64,000 nt of DNA, taken from assembly GCF_026151205.1 (NCBI RefSeq), contig NC_087074.1, positions 2,790,001 to 2,854,000 of the forward strand. Reading direction: 5' to 3'. A model generated the notes under the pieces. The model was not told the origin of the DNA. It saw only the letters and a list, made by a program, of their open reading frames with translations, and made no database searches. Of the stretch, positions 45,206 to 58,345 are shown piece by piece. The position numbers were made by a program, and so were the translations under genes. Source of the DNA: Bolinopsis microptera (lineage: Eukaryota > Ctenophora > Tentaculata > Lobata > Bolinopsidae). Numbering within the stretch: position 1 is the first letter of the stretch; each line of letters begins with the position of its first letter.

Positions 45206-45935
45206 GTTTTGACCGAATTTCTGACCCGCAACCAATTAGTCAGTCAACTATAGAATTAGATAGCAAATGACACGATTGGGGTGCTGGAATTTTGATTTGG
45301 GTCGGAGGAAGCTCACAGCAGAAATCTTAACATGAAAACGAAAAGTTGTATTTTCAAAACTCTGTCCCATTTTCAGATTTGAAAATTTGTGAACCCACGA
45401 TTGACTGATTGGATGAAATTTTTGCCCACAAACCAATTAGTCGGTTAATTAATGATGATATGAAACCAAATTGAGGTACTGGTAGTCATAATTTCGAAAA
45501 AAATTGAAAAATCATACTCTCCCATACTCTGTCCCATTTTCGGTTTTTGAAGCTGAAATTTCCAGGGCCGAAATTTTACCGTTTTGACCGAATTTCTGAC
45601 CCGCAACCAATTAGATAGTCAACTATAGATAGCAAATGAAATTTCCAGGGCCGAAATTTTACCGTTTTGACCGAATTTCTGACCCGCAACCAATTAGTCA
45701 GTCAACTATAGATAGCAAATGACACGATTGGGGTGCTGGAATTTTGATTTGGGTTGGAGGAAGCTCACAGCAGAAATCTTAACAAAACGAAAAGTTGTAT
45801 TTTCAAAACTCTGTCCCATTTTCAGATTTGAAAATTTGTGAACCCACAATTGACTAATTGGATGAAATTTTTGCCCACAAACCAATTAGTCAGTTAATTA
45901 ATGATGATATGAAACCAAATTGAGGTACTGGTAAT
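45206..45935. repeat. Nested tandem duplication block
   Basis: A unit of about 270 bases (45206-45490) recurs at 45664-45935. Between them an 87-base piece starting GAAATTTCCAGGGCCGAAAT is itself present twice (45552 and 45639). No gene is contained. Confidence 0.85.
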
Positions 45936-46181
45936 GAATAACCCGGAAGTATACAGCAAATATTTTGACATATTTTGTCACATTAGGGATATTTCCTCAG
46001 CTAGCCTTGAGGTCTGAACTGCCCTATTTGAGCCAATTTTTCCCGGTGCACCAAGTGTGCAAGAACTTACATTCCCATTCTACTAGTTCTATTGACCTTT
46101 TAACGTTTGCTGACATCTGTACTTTTAATTCTTTTAGTTATTTTATACACCTTTGGGTACTCGCCGCATTTGTTGATTGTG

Positions 46182-47250
46182 TTAAATGTTCGGAAGTAGA
46201 GGGAATTGATATGAGCTGCTTTGGTCCTTTATTTTTTCGTAAGGTCGTTGTGAAACTATTAGACGCCGCAAAATCTCTTGGAGCCAATAAACAGGCGACT
46301 TAAGGAGCTCGATACATTTTGATGGGTATTTGTGAAAATCGATCCGCTGGCTGTTACGCAGCATCACCAGTCGATGAACAGCATTGAAAGCATTTGTCGC
46401 GTCAACCATTATACGCGCTTCAGCTGATTCAGCTTGGAATTGCTGTCTAATGAAATGGACTGCTGCTTCAGTACCAGATTTTAGCCCTGTGCTAATTTGT
46501 AATGGTCCCGCTGTTTCCTGAATATCCATCTTAAGTGCCCAAGCGATAGCCTTCCCCACTATCCTTCTCACATTCAAGCCAATACCAATTGGTCTAACAC
46601 CCGCGCCGGGCATTTGTTAAGCGGTATTATACGGCAGTTGACATAGGAATCAATGATAGATGGATCAATGTATTCAGATGCCAACGAGCGTGCAAATTTG
46701 GCTAGCTCATCACGTAAATCTTGCCCCTCTCCTTTCAAATTATTGTGTAGCAGAAAATACTTGAAGAATTCTGCATCAGTGATGGACGGTCCTGCTGCAG
46801 CTGCACCGTTGGTCATCTTTGACGCCCGGCCAATCATATTTCCATCGATTAAGTCGAAATATGAGGAGTTTAGCTTCATTATTGGGCCGCATAGAAAGAT
46901 AAAGAGAGCTAGAGGAAACTTTGGACGCGACCCCTTTATCAAGATAGTTAAGGAGTGCCTTATCCAACTCCAGTGGGGTAGCTTAAGTGTTCAAAGGAGG
47001 AGCTACTGCTAGATGAATGCACTCGGTCAGTGCGCACGGAGATCCAGCCTGGCAGCAGCCCCTTGGTAATGGTATACTCGAAGGTCTGCATGAGTGTGCT
47101 CCTGGACCCTCTGTTGCCTTTGACCTCGCAATGGTATCTAAGGAGTTTGAGAAGGTTGTCATGAAGGCGAGGGGGTGGGGGTAGCTTAATAATGTATATA
47201 ATTTGACAGTTCGACCCGCGATCACGGGCCACAGCGCGGCTTGCGTAATT
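46182..47250 (-). mobile_element. LINE-like reverse transcriptase relic, copy 2
   Basis: Minus-strand pieces of the same RT family as copy 1: NGAAAAGPSITDAEFF, LAKFARSLASEYIDPSIID, SYVNCRIIPL, GVRPIGIGLNVRRIVGKAIA, TAGPLQISTGLKSGTEAAVH and the motif-A block MVDATNAFNAVHR. The sequence ends near 46310, before motif C, so it is 3'-truncated, and a frame change lies near 46605. Upstream pieces to about 47250 (TTFSNSLDTIARSK and others) continue the N-terminal part in shifting frames. Confidence 0.75.
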
Positions 47251-48662
47251 TTATTCACTGATGCTATTTACAAATACAAGTGCACTGTTCTGTCATTTAC
47301 AGGTTTAAATATGAACAGACATCAGGATTCATTCGTATCACAAAGTCACTCAAATATGTACCCATTTCATCCTGAGTTCAACGGTCCTTCAATCTGCATT
47401 TATTAATATTATACAACCATAATCACGACCAGAGACTCTAAGTCTATTCTTTATTTGAATAGTCAAATCTGTCCTTATGCCCTGGTCCTCTAGATTTGTG
47501 CGTCTCGCCCTTGTGCTAGAAAATGACAAGTTTAACAATCCTGTGCCTGTGTTGAGTATTCAACAGTTTAACTGTATGTCATGTCTTCAGACTCTAGCTC
47601 TCTAAGCTCTAGCACCACTTGTTAGATCATTGCTAACACAAGCCGCATCTAAACGCCCATTACTGTCATTAGCCTTGCTCCAAGCAACAGTGACCAATGC
47701 ACAATAGAAACGAGCGCATCACCTAGGCAACCAATGGCAACGCAGACATCTCCAAGGCAACCAATGGCATAGTTTTTCCGATTCCTCCAGCCAATCCGCG
47801 GTCGAGAAAAACGATTATGTTCCTGGTTACATTAGCCTGATTCTAAAATTAGCACACCCGGACAAGGCATCGTTATCACGTTATCACAGACCCTTATCTT
47901 TACAAAGCGAACAGGCTGTAACTAAAGTTCACCTGTAACTACACCTGTTCTTGACAGAAGACATTTTTCAAAAGTTGGTTCGTTCTGTAGAGCTCGATTT
48001 GGTGGCTTGCTGGGCAGTCAAAATCTGAAAAACTGACTATCAACGGTTAAGTTACAGTTGATTGAAGTTGTACTTACTTCCCTGGATCAGACTGTTAGCA
48101 CCTTGCAGGTCGTTAATCCAGGTTTCCCATTGGTTGCACGCGGTAAGCCACGTGAACAGCACCTGATGGTGCCGCTGTTCGCTGTTGCCTGGTGCCCACC
48201 CTCAGTTCTCTCTCTACAATTGGACTGCGGCTGAAATCTGGAGATGATTAGTGGATCTCAGACCTCCTACAGGTAGTTTAGTCGACCTTACTTTGTGTTT
48301 TCTTGTCGTAGATATTCGTTAAACATCAAACTGGGTGGTAATATTACACGTTCCCACTTCTGCTAACAGCTAACTATTTTAGTATTTTATACAAGGAACG
48401 CACAATTAATTATTTCCTTTCAGTGTTACACTGCAAGAAGAGCATAGAAAATAAAGATCACAGAGCGAGTTGTATCCTTTGAATAATCAATGTCTAAAAT
48501 CGTATCTGTGTCAATGTTCGATGGGTGTTGTTATTGTAACTGACAGTATCTGTCTACTTTTGATGTACTTCAAATCATGTTTTCGTGTCAAAATATCCGT
48601 TTCACTCACAACATTAACTCAATCACCTTCATTTTCTAACCGAGCCACCTTTTATTTTAAAG
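47251..48662. promoter_or_regulatory. Upstream region of the GCC-repeat gene
   Basis: No gene is seen. Between 47725 and 47800 there are three CCAAT words, two inside GGCAACCAATGGCA-like repeats that also resemble RFX X-box half-sites, and an inverted CCAAT near 48132. The cluster suits a promoter for the downstream plus-strand gene, but the first exon is not identified. Confidence 0.35.
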
Positions 48663-49332
48663 ATCTGGGACAGTATGACAACATTGTCGTGGGAGCCACT
48701 GTCGTTGGTTCCAACAGCAACGACGGGACTAAGACGGTAGACGGTGAAGTTGTTACGTATGGTGAACTCATCGACAATAAGTACGATACCGGCTACGTAT
48801 TTGAAGCTGCCCAACTTGGACCCCAAGACCAGGTTATGCTTTTAATATTTTGCTTTCAACATTTAAGCAACTGAAGACAGCATTGGTGGACCACCGCTTC
48901 TAATTATCAAATTTCCAAAAATGATGTCATCTATACTAAAATATACTATACTAACCCATGCATTTCTTCAGATAAAACTTGTGGTCACATTCAAAAGTCC
49001 CGGTGACGGTGAAGACAGCTACGGAATCAATAAACTTTTCATCTTCTCCAAGAAGGACTTACCATCTGTTACCGGCTGGAAGGTAAAGACCGTAATTTAA
49101 GTTATAATTTTCCTTTTTTAACTGCATGTTTATGCTGACGCTTGCGTTACACTTATTATTCCATTCGCGTGAACTTTTATCGATTTGATACACAGCCTCC
49201 GTTTTACAGGTTTATTTCAAATCGATCCCGCGTAACGGGGCCGAATGGCCGTGTCAAAGAAATGACGGAACAGGGGAGGCAGTGCCCTCCACTGGCAAAA
49301 GGACCGAGAAGTGGGACGGCTGGGAAGCAGAA
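48663..49332 (+). CDS. N-terminal three in-phase exons of the GCC-repeat gene
   Basis: Exons 48663-48832, 48972-49082 and 49210-49332 all end in phase 0 at GT. They encode LGQYDNIVVGATVVGSNS, YDTGYVFEAAQLGPQD, IKLVVTFKSPGDGEDSYG, LFIFSKKDLPSVTGWK and VYFKSIPRNGAEWPCQ. The sequence is rich in Gly, Asp and beta-type residues with few cysteines, so it is a different domain from the repeats that follow. I do not recognise it. Confidence 0.6.
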
Positions 49333-52300
49333 GTAAAGTGCGGTCCGAACACCCAGACTAAAAGCTTGATTCTAATTCATAAGAGTGCAATTTCTTACAA
49401 CTGAAACGATCTGATGAGTGGCTGGATGCCATCGATCAAGAAACGAGTGTGAACTAGTATGGAAACCCGGCACTCAGACCTGCTCTAGATGCCCCCAAGG
49501 TTCGTCTTAAGATCAGACTATATTTTCAATGAAATTCGCACGATCTCAGATAAAAGTTTACAATCAGATATTTCCCCTTAAAAATCATGATCCCTTTGTA
49601 AACACAGAATATCCACAGGTCAGATTGGAGTTAAAGAAGGCGAGAGTGAACCTAGATGTGAAGATTGTCCTGCAGGATCATTTTCAGCTTACTTGGACAC
49701 CTTTGAGCCTATACTGGAATGCTCTGAATGTAGTTCTGGTATGTCACCGTTACTTAATAAATTTATTTCAAAAAGTTTAAAAATTCGCTATCAATGATGC
49801 CCGGTTGTCATGTATTTCTATTTTGGTGACTTTTCTAAATGATTTTTTTTTCCAGGAAGTACTCAGAAGCAGGATCCTCGACTTGTACAGACTGTGAACC
49901 TGGCACCTATCAAGATGTTCCTGGGTTCTAGTTCCTGTAAAATATGTGTGGCCGGCACCTTCCAGGCGCTGGCGGGCAAGACTGGGTTCGAACAATGCGA
50001 GCCTGGTTACTCTTCTCTGGACAGATCCAGTGAGTGCTCTGCCTGCGCAGTCGGCTCCTTTGCTTCCATCAGTGGCTCAGCTGAGTGCACAGAGTGTTCA
50101 CCGGGCGAATATCAGAAGGATCGGGGACAGAAATTCTGTCTGGGCTGTAAAGCAGGCACGTTTTCTAATGATTCCGGAGCTGATTCCTGCACACTCTGCC
50201 CAAAGGTAAAAAGTAAAACAAGGTGTTCTGTCCCGATTTAGTTCTATTTGTCATAAATAAGTTGTCTTAAGGTTATGGACATACACATAGCCGTGAAAAT
50301 GAATACCTAAATTCTATTTTCTAACCCATTTTTTTGTTTTTTTTTCCCCCCCCAAAGTTTTTTCAACAACCATCAAGCCAGAGTTCATGTACAGAGTGTG
50401 AAGCTGGAGAGTACCAGTCTTTAGAAGGACAGACAGAGTGCATCAAGTGCAACGTCGGAACCTTCAACAACGAAAACGGGCAGGACTCTTGCGATCCTTG
50501 CCCGGTCGGCATGTAAGTTATTTGTTATCATTGTTCAAAAATTGTGATACTGAATCCGCCACAAAGTCATAGATAAGTGTGAATGAATCTACTGTGAGCT
50601 TACACCAAACTTGCGATATATCAAATTTAAAAGTTCTAACCGCAAATATTTTAGGTTTTTTGGATGCGATCCCAGAGGACCAGTATTTGAAGTATGTGAA
50701 CCAGGTCAATACCAAGACGTGACGGGATCTATAGACTGTAAACTTTGTCCACCTCTAAAGTATCAAGATCAGCAAGGAGCCTCTCAATGCATAGATTGTG
50801 AGCAGGTACGTTTATCACTAAAAATAGGCTTATAATAAGCTACCTAAACATGGTAACGTAGCAGGCGAAATAATCACAGCCTTAATTGAAACTGCAATTA
50901 GAAACGACCCGACTAGTATGAGAAACCTTTTGTTTAATTATATTTCTCTAACAGCGAAATATCATTATAAGGAGCTCACACCTGTACAACTTGGCAAAGC
51001 AGACGTAATCTAGACTTCGCAACAAAAACCGTAAATGGGACTGACCGATGGAATCCTACTCTGAAGAGACGGCTGTGTCCTGTATCCAGTGTGATTTCAT
51101 GTTTTACCAACCTATGAAGGGTTCCGTATCTTGTATCCCTTGTTGATGCGGTTAGTCTCAGATTTCAAGAGGCAATTTCAACTAAGTCGGCTTTTTTTAA
51201 ACCTTTCACTTTCAGTCGGATGCTTGAATTTATTTATTTCGAAAACTTTCCGATCACAACTTCATTTGCATTTGAAGTATAAGTGTAACAGAAAATTGCT
51301 CAGTTGAGCATTCAATTGTGCATTCAATTGTTATATCACCCACAGGTCACGATAACAGAAGCAAAATGCTCGGTGAATTGCCAAACAGTGCGAGCGAGGA
51401 ACCCCACCGCAGCAACCGACAACAGTGAGCCATTGTGTGAGCCAGCCAGCCAGGGATTCTTCCTCTGGACAGTATGGCTTGTCAGAGTGCCGAACCTATG
51501 ACCTACGGACGCTACATCACGGTCAAGGGAAGGGGGGGGACAATCGAGTGCGAAAAGTTTGAGAAAGGAAGTTTTCCAGAGTGAAACCTGTGCATGAGAC
51601 GTGCGAGTTTACCCCCTGGAACCTTCATTTGATGACGAAGGATTTCGAACTTAATCCAAGTATTCTGAAATTCCGTTATTTGAGGTATTGATTCCTCACC
51701 TCTCGGTCGGCGGCATTATTGATTTGATGAGTTCAAGTTAAATTCTGTACAAGTTTTTTCTGTTTCAGGACTCAGTTGAATTACGCTTTGTAAAGTGGAT
51801 AACAGTTGCCTCAGAACGGTGGTTTTCCACAAGTTGTGTTGCCTGCTCCTACGGCTACTTACTCGCCCAAGAGGCCGGGAAAAAAATTCTTGCCTGTCCT
51901 AAAAGAGCCGCTTTAATCAACCACCCTCATGTCACTCAATTATTCCCAACTGTCCGGCCCAACAGTTCACTAATCATCAGTATGGAACCTTTAAATTCCC
52001 GAATGGAACCTCCTTGTGAATGCGGCTCTGGAAAAGCTCACGAACGAAATGTTAAATCGCCGTGAGTTTAACTTAAATAACCAAATATATTATTATTTAG
52101 ACTGAGTCCTGAAATTAATTAATTTCATTTGTGTCCCTCGATCTTGTCGCAAAGTGGACGTTGAAAGTAGATCCGAAAAATCATATTTAACTCAAAGTAC
52201 CCCACACCACGATTTGAATATGTGATTAACCACCCTATGATTTCAGTTGGATGTGAACGATGAGAAAGTGTTCCGCAAACATAACATCGAGTGCCAGACC

Positions 52301-55300
52301 TGGTTTGAGAGCGTGTTCCAGAAGATTGAATGGACCACGCCCTCCTACGCAAGTGCGAACCGTTAAGACTTGAAATTCTGAACCCCCATACGTTAGTAAT
52401 TTGATTAGTTAATTGACTAAAAAAGATATTTGAAACAGAGTTTAATCATTTAAACATTTGTAGCGTACAGCCAATTCATTTTAGCACAGAATCCGTTGAT
52501 CGGTATTTCAGAATGCAGCAGAGAGGCGATAAAAGAAGCTGAGCACCTCTGGCAAAAGTTCCGCGAAGCTACCGTAGATCCAACAGTAGCTACCTCTATG
52601 TTATCGGGTCTGATGGGAGCCTTAGGGACGCCCGCACGCTGATTCCAACAAACCCGAACCCAGATCCAACAAATCCAAATTAACAGTCCACAAACCCAGA
52701 CCAAACAGATGCTAAAGATAACGAAAAGGAGAGGTGACTATGACTGCTGACACAGCCAGTGGGTGAAACACTCTCTCTGTGGTTGCTAACTCTGTACCCC
52801 CAAAGTTTTTGGCTAATCCCTAAAATCAGAAGAACATTCAGGGCGTCCTATCCAACAGCTTCGCAGAACAAGACGCGACTTTGTACAGATGCTGGACTGA
52901 ACCGCTTCTCTGCTTGAGTACAATTTTATACCATAAATGACGTAATTAACTTTGAAATAGAAAGACAATAACTATTAAGCCCGAAAAAGTCCCACCTCTG
53001 AAAATAGTAACACCATCTTTATTTCTCAGAGGGCGGTAATTTTGGGACAATTCGATAGTGAGGCAAGCATGTCGCTGCCCGTAGAAGAACCTGAAACACC
53101 AACGAGATCGCATCGTCAGAGGAGATGGCGAACAACGGAGAACTAAACCGAAGAAAAAGAAATGAAAGAGTATAAAAACGGACACTATGACGATCCATTC
53201 CTACCCCGATGACCGAGAGACTTTGTCCAAGAGAGTGCAGAGTTGCACGCTAAATTAAAAATTCTTCTTGACAAAACTTTTTTCAAACAATCGATAGAAA
53301 CTTTTAATTAATTCAAGACTTATCAACCAAAATATTGGTTCCATAATCCATTGATTTCAAAAATTAAAAGTAGAGAAATTTTATTGGTCCTCATAAAGAA
53401 TCCAGGGTCCTTTCAGTTTTAGAGTCTTTGTTTTCAATGTTTCGGATCTAACGTTTTTAAAAGAATTAAAAGTCAAATGAAACAATTTTCAGTCGTTATA
53501 TAGACTTTTGGGAATGATGAGGAGGAAGAGGAAGAAGAGACTGGAACTGATGATGCTATCACTGATGGAGCGAAGAACGAAGAACCACAGAACAAGAACT
53601 ACCAGCAACAGAAGCCCCTGTCATTCCATAACCTGTCCATCTGAGGTGAAGAACAGCTCCACCAGCGCCCCTGCTCTGAGTATAGTGCGTAGAAACGAAA
53701 CCATCCTTCCTTGTCAAGAAGATTGTCATGGTGGAAATGCCCCCTCTGTCCAATCTCTTCACTCGGCGTCTGGTGATAAAATAGTGAATGCCCAAGGGAA
53801 CTAGTCTGCGTATATTTGAGACTCCAGCACTGTTTCCTACCAAGAAGGACGCTGACAACAGCACAGGCACTAAAAAACTATAAAAGGTGTATTGTTGAGC
53901 CGCAAGGTCATTATATTGTAGAAAATTCAATTACGTACATGTCACGTCACATGAAAAATAAGAATATATAAATGTTTAAAATGCCTATTCCAAGACGCAA
54001 ATGAGTTAACGGTTCTTCATTTAACAAAAATCTCTGTCTGATTGCAATAATAATTTTGCAGGTAGTCAGTAAAGTAGTGCTCCTCTCACATTTGCTCCAA
54101 AACATCAGCAACATTTAATCCCCACTAGCTCTCATTTCACCAAAGATTAAACCTGAGGATTATGATCCAGTGACACAAGAAGTCCAGAACAAGTGTGTCC
54201 GTACTATCATAAAAGGTACTAGATTATAAAATGAATTAACAAAAAGTTACGAGCCCAGTTCTACAATTACAGTATAATGAGTTTAATGCGGAAAATCTCG
54301 ACTACACTCTCATACTAATGACCGTAAAACATTTACTCACGCTTAACAATACGATTGCATTTTACTCCAATGTCTCCTCCACTCACTTACATTATGTTTC
54401 TATTATCAGGAACGAACTCGTAGGAAGTCAGAGATGGATCACTACAACCTCAGTCTACAAGACGCTTGGTGGTCATTTTTCCCTGCTCCTGCAATCACAT
54501 TGACCTAAGCTTTGCTATCCGATGATCTCCTTGAACCGATTTCCCTGAACTATCTGATTAATTCATAGTCAGATAACAACCCCCTTCTGGCGTTCTCTCT
54601 CTTTTGTCCTTCTCGTTATGATCGGAACTATTCTTCCGTTCAAAACAACTCATGTAAGAATCTGGGAATCAACAATTATTCACAACATATACTATAATTT
54701 TAATTACTATAAAATGTATAGCTAACTAAGCTTCAAAGCAGATGGAATGCATAATAAGCGCTTCAAAGCGAATCATCTTTAAGTAATAAAACTTTAAGAT
54801 GAAAACTTGGCGATCAACCATGATTATTTTATACTGCAGATCTACACGGTCCATGAAGAAACATCTGACCTTGCGGAACCCATGTTTTTGCCTTTATCAT
54901 ATTTTCATCTCACCACCTTGATGGAATCGTCAGTGAAAATGGTAAGTTGCTTCATTCAATATATTTACGGTCATTAATTAATTGAGTCATACACTTAGAG
55001 CCCAAAACTGTGCTTGCCCCAAAACTGTTGTACAAATATGAACTTATTTAATTCAAAGAAACAGTAAAAATTTCAGTTCCCATTGTTGTAAAGGAATAGC
55101 TATTATGAAGGACTACACATATCTTAGTTGTATTCATGTGGACTCATGTGATAGTGTCATTATGTACAGCAGTCAGTCAGGTAAAACTTAAATTTGGTTG
55201 CTAATTGATTGGAAATTTATTCCAGGAAAACTTTATTCGCTGCTAATTGATTGGTAAATATAAGTAAAACTTTATTGCGCAATTTGAATGGTAATATAAT

Positions 55301-56610
55301 TCGGGAAAGCTCCAGCATCTCCTCATCAATAGCACCTGATAGTAAATTAAGTGATAATAAATGAACTAATTAGTACCGATATTTAATAATTAAATAATGA
55401 TAAACTTGCACTTTGTTCAGGTTTTCGGAGGTCACATCTGTAAATAACTGTTTGAAAATTTCAACATGTTCAGCTGGATCAACACCACTACTCTCACTCT
55501 CCCTTTAAACCCGACTACTTTCTCACGGTGAAGGAATACTACTTTGAAGACGGTTACGTTTGATTTTTTCGAGTCCGTTGTTTATCAATAACTTTTTTTG
55601 TGTTTCATGTTTGAGAAACTAAAGCTTAGGCCATTCATCATTTGTTTGGAAAGGAAGACTAATCAGTCAACCAAACTGAGTTCAGCTTACTAATACAGTT
55701 ATACCAATTAGAAAGTGTGTTGTAGATCTCGGCGTCAGAAACATGTCCTTTATCTGCCATTGCAGTCCTCCTGGGAATCAACTTTTTCAGATTTCGGTGA
55801 CTCTCTGAGAGTTATCGCCAAACAAAGAATCCAGAATAAGAAGCAAAACAGAAAAACCATGGAAGGAATTTATTTAATTTTGGTTTTCGCGTAGCTTAAA
55901 TAAAGAACAAATTCGAAGCCAATAAACTATTAACACCTAACTGTCAACAGAATGTAAAATCAGGGATTTTTGGTTAGCAAATTACTGCAAAAGATTTCTA
56001 TGATACCATGAAAACTTTTTCAGAAACTTATATAGGAATTTTCACGATGATTAACCCCCAAATTTTTTCAGAAACAACTGAAAGCCGTTGCCAGCATATC
56101 TTGTAATGCTTGTCTATTTTGGAATTCTTGGCTTCGTCATGTTGGTCCCATTAGATCCCAATTTCCAGTTTGCTTTATCCCGTCCAATCAACGGGCTTCA
56201 GTTGGTTGAATTTATGAAATATTATTAAATTGATCACAATCATCTTAAGATTCCATTCAAAAGAACCTATACATGAACATGCGATAACAATTCAAAAATA
56301 TATAAGCTTTTAAAATTATCGATTAGATATCGGTTACCCTCGAACAAGCCCCATGTATATTGTTAATTAAAGCTCCAACCTATACAGCCATCCTTACGAA
56401 CCTAACTACAAAACCCCACAGTGCTTGTTCATGTTCTATTCAACTGCGTTCGACACCGAGCATACATGGACCTATTGGAATATTAAATTCGGGTTGAAGA
56501 CCAGTAAGAGCAACAGCAACGCACAACTCCGCAGCGCAGGTCGGAAGAGTGTCGCCACCACCGCAAGCAATGTCAGACCTCCAACCGTTCGAGGAGCAAA
56601 CCTCCGTTAG
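48663..56610 (+). CDS. Large extracellular protein with GCC2/GCC3 cysteine repeats (multi-exon)
   Basis: A spliced gene with at least eight GCC2/GCC3 (ephrin-receptor-like) repeats, such as CEPGTYQDVPG, CVAGTFQALAGK, CSPGEYQKDRG and CEAGEYQSLEGQ. Exons 48663-48832, 48972-49082 and 49210-49332 join in phase, as do 49619-49738 with an exon ending at 49499, and 50358-50512 with 50655-50805. An extra T near 49925, disrupted frames at 50954-51150 and a shift near 51465 break others. The repeats usually bind partners outside the cell. It could be an ELAPOR, SVEP1 or receptor-kinase relative; I cannot choose. No transmembrane segment was found. It may be a decaying gene or a good gene with base-call errors. 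Confidence 0.6.
49619..50805 (+). CDS. Core GCC2/GCC3 repeat exons
   Basis: Exons 49619-49738 (CEDCPAGSFSAYLDTFEP), 49856-50205, 50358-50512 and 50655-50805 hold successive cysteine repeats of the form C-x2-C-x-G-x-(F/Y)-x10-C. The exon at 49856 needs a one-base change at its acceptor and has an extra T near 49925; the remaining junctions keep phase. The last exon ends at a GTACGT donor. Confidence 0.7.
50954..51520 (+). pseudogene. Further GCC-repeat exons with broken frames
   Basis: The acceptor CTCTAACAG at 50953 leads into sequence that only reads as a repeat after changes of frame (ETAVSCIQCDFMFYQPMKG and SCIPC near 51085-51145). A second acceptor (CACCCACAG, 51345) opens EAKCSVNCQTVRARNP and CEPASQGFF, then shifts to MACQSAEPMTYGRYITV. 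The repeat cysteines persist, so the disruption is recent or due to base-call errors. Confidence 0.5.
52247..52730 (+). CDS. Candidate downstream exons of the same gene
   Basis: The exon starting 52247 (after ATTTCAG) reads DVNDEKVFRKHNIECQTWF and VFQKIEWTTPS. The exon starting 52512 reads SREAIKEAEHLWQKFREAT and VATSMLSGLMGALG, then a low-complexity Asn/Pro/Asp/Thr stretch in another frame. No transmembrane segment is visible here. Confidence 0.4.
53020..53900 (+). CDS. Low-complexity acidic/basic candidate exons
   Basis: 53033-53120 reads AVILGQFDSEASMSLPVEE then a basic stretch. 53500-53610 reads an acidic run (NDEEEEEEETGTDDAIT). 53690-53880 reads KPSFLVKKIVMVEMPPLSN and SLRIFETPALFPTKKDADN. 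These look like parts of a cytoplasmic tail but lie in different frames with unclear splice sites. Confidence 0.3.
54136..54214 (+). CDS. Candidate exon
   Basis: Acceptor CCCCACTAG at 54126 and donor GTACTA after 54214. It reads KIKPEDYDPVTQEVQNKC and VRTIIK. It is well bounded and in the strand of the GCC gene. Confidence 0.45.
54411..56610 (+). CDS. Candidate 3' exons of the GCC-repeat gene
   Basis: An opening after TTATCAG (54410), a short piece at 55472-55558 (PFKPDYFLTVKEYYFEDG) and a final frame to a stop at 56608 (CLFMFYSTAFDTEHTWTYWN, then Ser/Arg-rich) lie between AT-rich introns. The order fits the gene's 3' end, with AATAAA at 56817. The frames are uncertain. Confidence 0.35.
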
Positions 56611-56816
56611 ATGAATCATCTTACTTTATTAGAGATATCAAGTGCGCTATTTGAATGAAATACTAGTTGTGGCTGTTCTCAACAGAGTACAGACCACACC
56701 TTATTTTGTAAGCCCTCAAAATTTTTAATTTTAATTCTAAAATCCTTTTCTGTATAACAACTTTAATTTAGTATAAGTAAGTTCTGGTAGTTCATTAAGT
56801 AGTTGTGATTCATTCT

Positions 56817-56822
56817 AATAAA
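56817..56822 (+). terminator. AATAAA poly-A signal
   Basis: About 205 bases past the last candidate stop of the GCC gene, in AT-rich DNA. Confidence 0.35.
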
Positions 56823-58345
56823 AACAATAATTTTAATTTTGAGCATTATCAACATTGACTGAAATCTGAATACTTGAACTTTTCAAGTGTGGTCCCTGCA
56901 ACTCCCTCTTCCAGCACCGGCCGCTTGCCAAGCCTGCCCCACACCGGCTTCACTTAACCCTGGTGCGCTCCACGTGCTAAACCGACGTACTAGCAAGCCC
57001 AGGCTCAGGCCAAAATTGAGATGAAGCTAAAAAACTTGAACACCAATATAGCATTGGCTGTGCGATTATGGAAAATGAGAACGTTAATGATATTAATGAT
57101 TATCAGAAATTAAGGCTATTTGTCTCCGCTAGCGGCAGTGCCACAATTACCAGCTTTAGTTTGAAGGACTGTCATACTGGAATATTTGTTAGTTGAACTG
57201 CAATTGTTTTTAACTTATTAATTTTGTTACGTGTTAGCAAGTTGCTCGTCAACCAAACAGAACAAAAAAATATTTTAGTATATAAAATATTTTTTACATG
57301 GTCCATGCTTTAGTTTTGTATTTAGTTATGTTAGTTTTTTAGATTCTTAGTTACTGTTTTTATCCAAGATTATATGAATGAATAAATACATTTATACATG
57401 TAACTCTCGCAATGATTGCATACTTTATAGTTTTAATACTGTTTGAACCATATTTCTAATTAGACTCGTAATTTTCGTTAAAATCATTACTACTTCTAAT
57501 TTAGTAATTTTTTTCAGTGTATTATCTGCAGTTGATTTATTCCGAATATAATTTTTATGTCTATTTCCTTTCGATTTTGAATCAAATTCAACTGAAAAGT
57601 TGTATTCGTCCTAAAGTCTGACTTATCTTAAATCCAATTCTCATCACCACTAATATAACCATATTAATTATAGTACTATTTTTAAATTTTCCTAATAGCG
57701 TAATCAATATTTTATACATTGTGTGCATTAGTTATATTGATTGTAATAAAATTTTAAGGCGTTAGTGCCGAGTAATGCCTCTGTAGTGCACCTCAATTAA
57801 TCATATAAAACAGAGTTTATATGACAAACAAGCTAATAAGACTAAAGAATCTTAATTATCATAAAACTATATTCACTGTCCACTTATAATACTACAGTCA
57901 ATAAATCCATGAAATTACGATATTCCCAGCGGTAGATTTATGGATTGATTCGCATTATACTAAACAGTTTTCTGATAAGTGCATGAACTGCATGTCCTGC
58001 ATCGCGTCTGGCATATTGGCAGAATGTTCCATACTTCCCATTCTGTTGGACTCTTTTAGCGAAGACGTAATATATTGACTATCACTACAACACCTTTCAA
58101 AACAGAATGATCATTATATGACTTCTACAGGCTTCCAGTACAACAATGAGTTAATTGCCAACTCTCCTTGGTAACAAGTTCGCTAGCACAATGCACCATC
58201 ATAAGTAATTCGTATAGACATTGTAGCCACACGCAAAGATTCTAGGCTACTCCCTAGTTATAACACATAATCGACAATGTCAGTAAATTACCAATCGTTC
58301 AGTATATTACCAATCGTCAGTATAATACCAAGTTTGCCGGGAGAA
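56823..58345. other. AT-rich spacer, no gene seen
   Basis: No ORF with a motif and no RNA gene recognised. Confidence 0.45.

Noticed and set aside
48629-48826. Minus-strand 65-residue ORF
   Set aside because: Antisense of the first in-phase exon of the GCC-repeat gene.
53559-53930. 123-residue minus-strand ORF
   Set aside because: Antisense of plus-strand candidate exons, without motif or start context.
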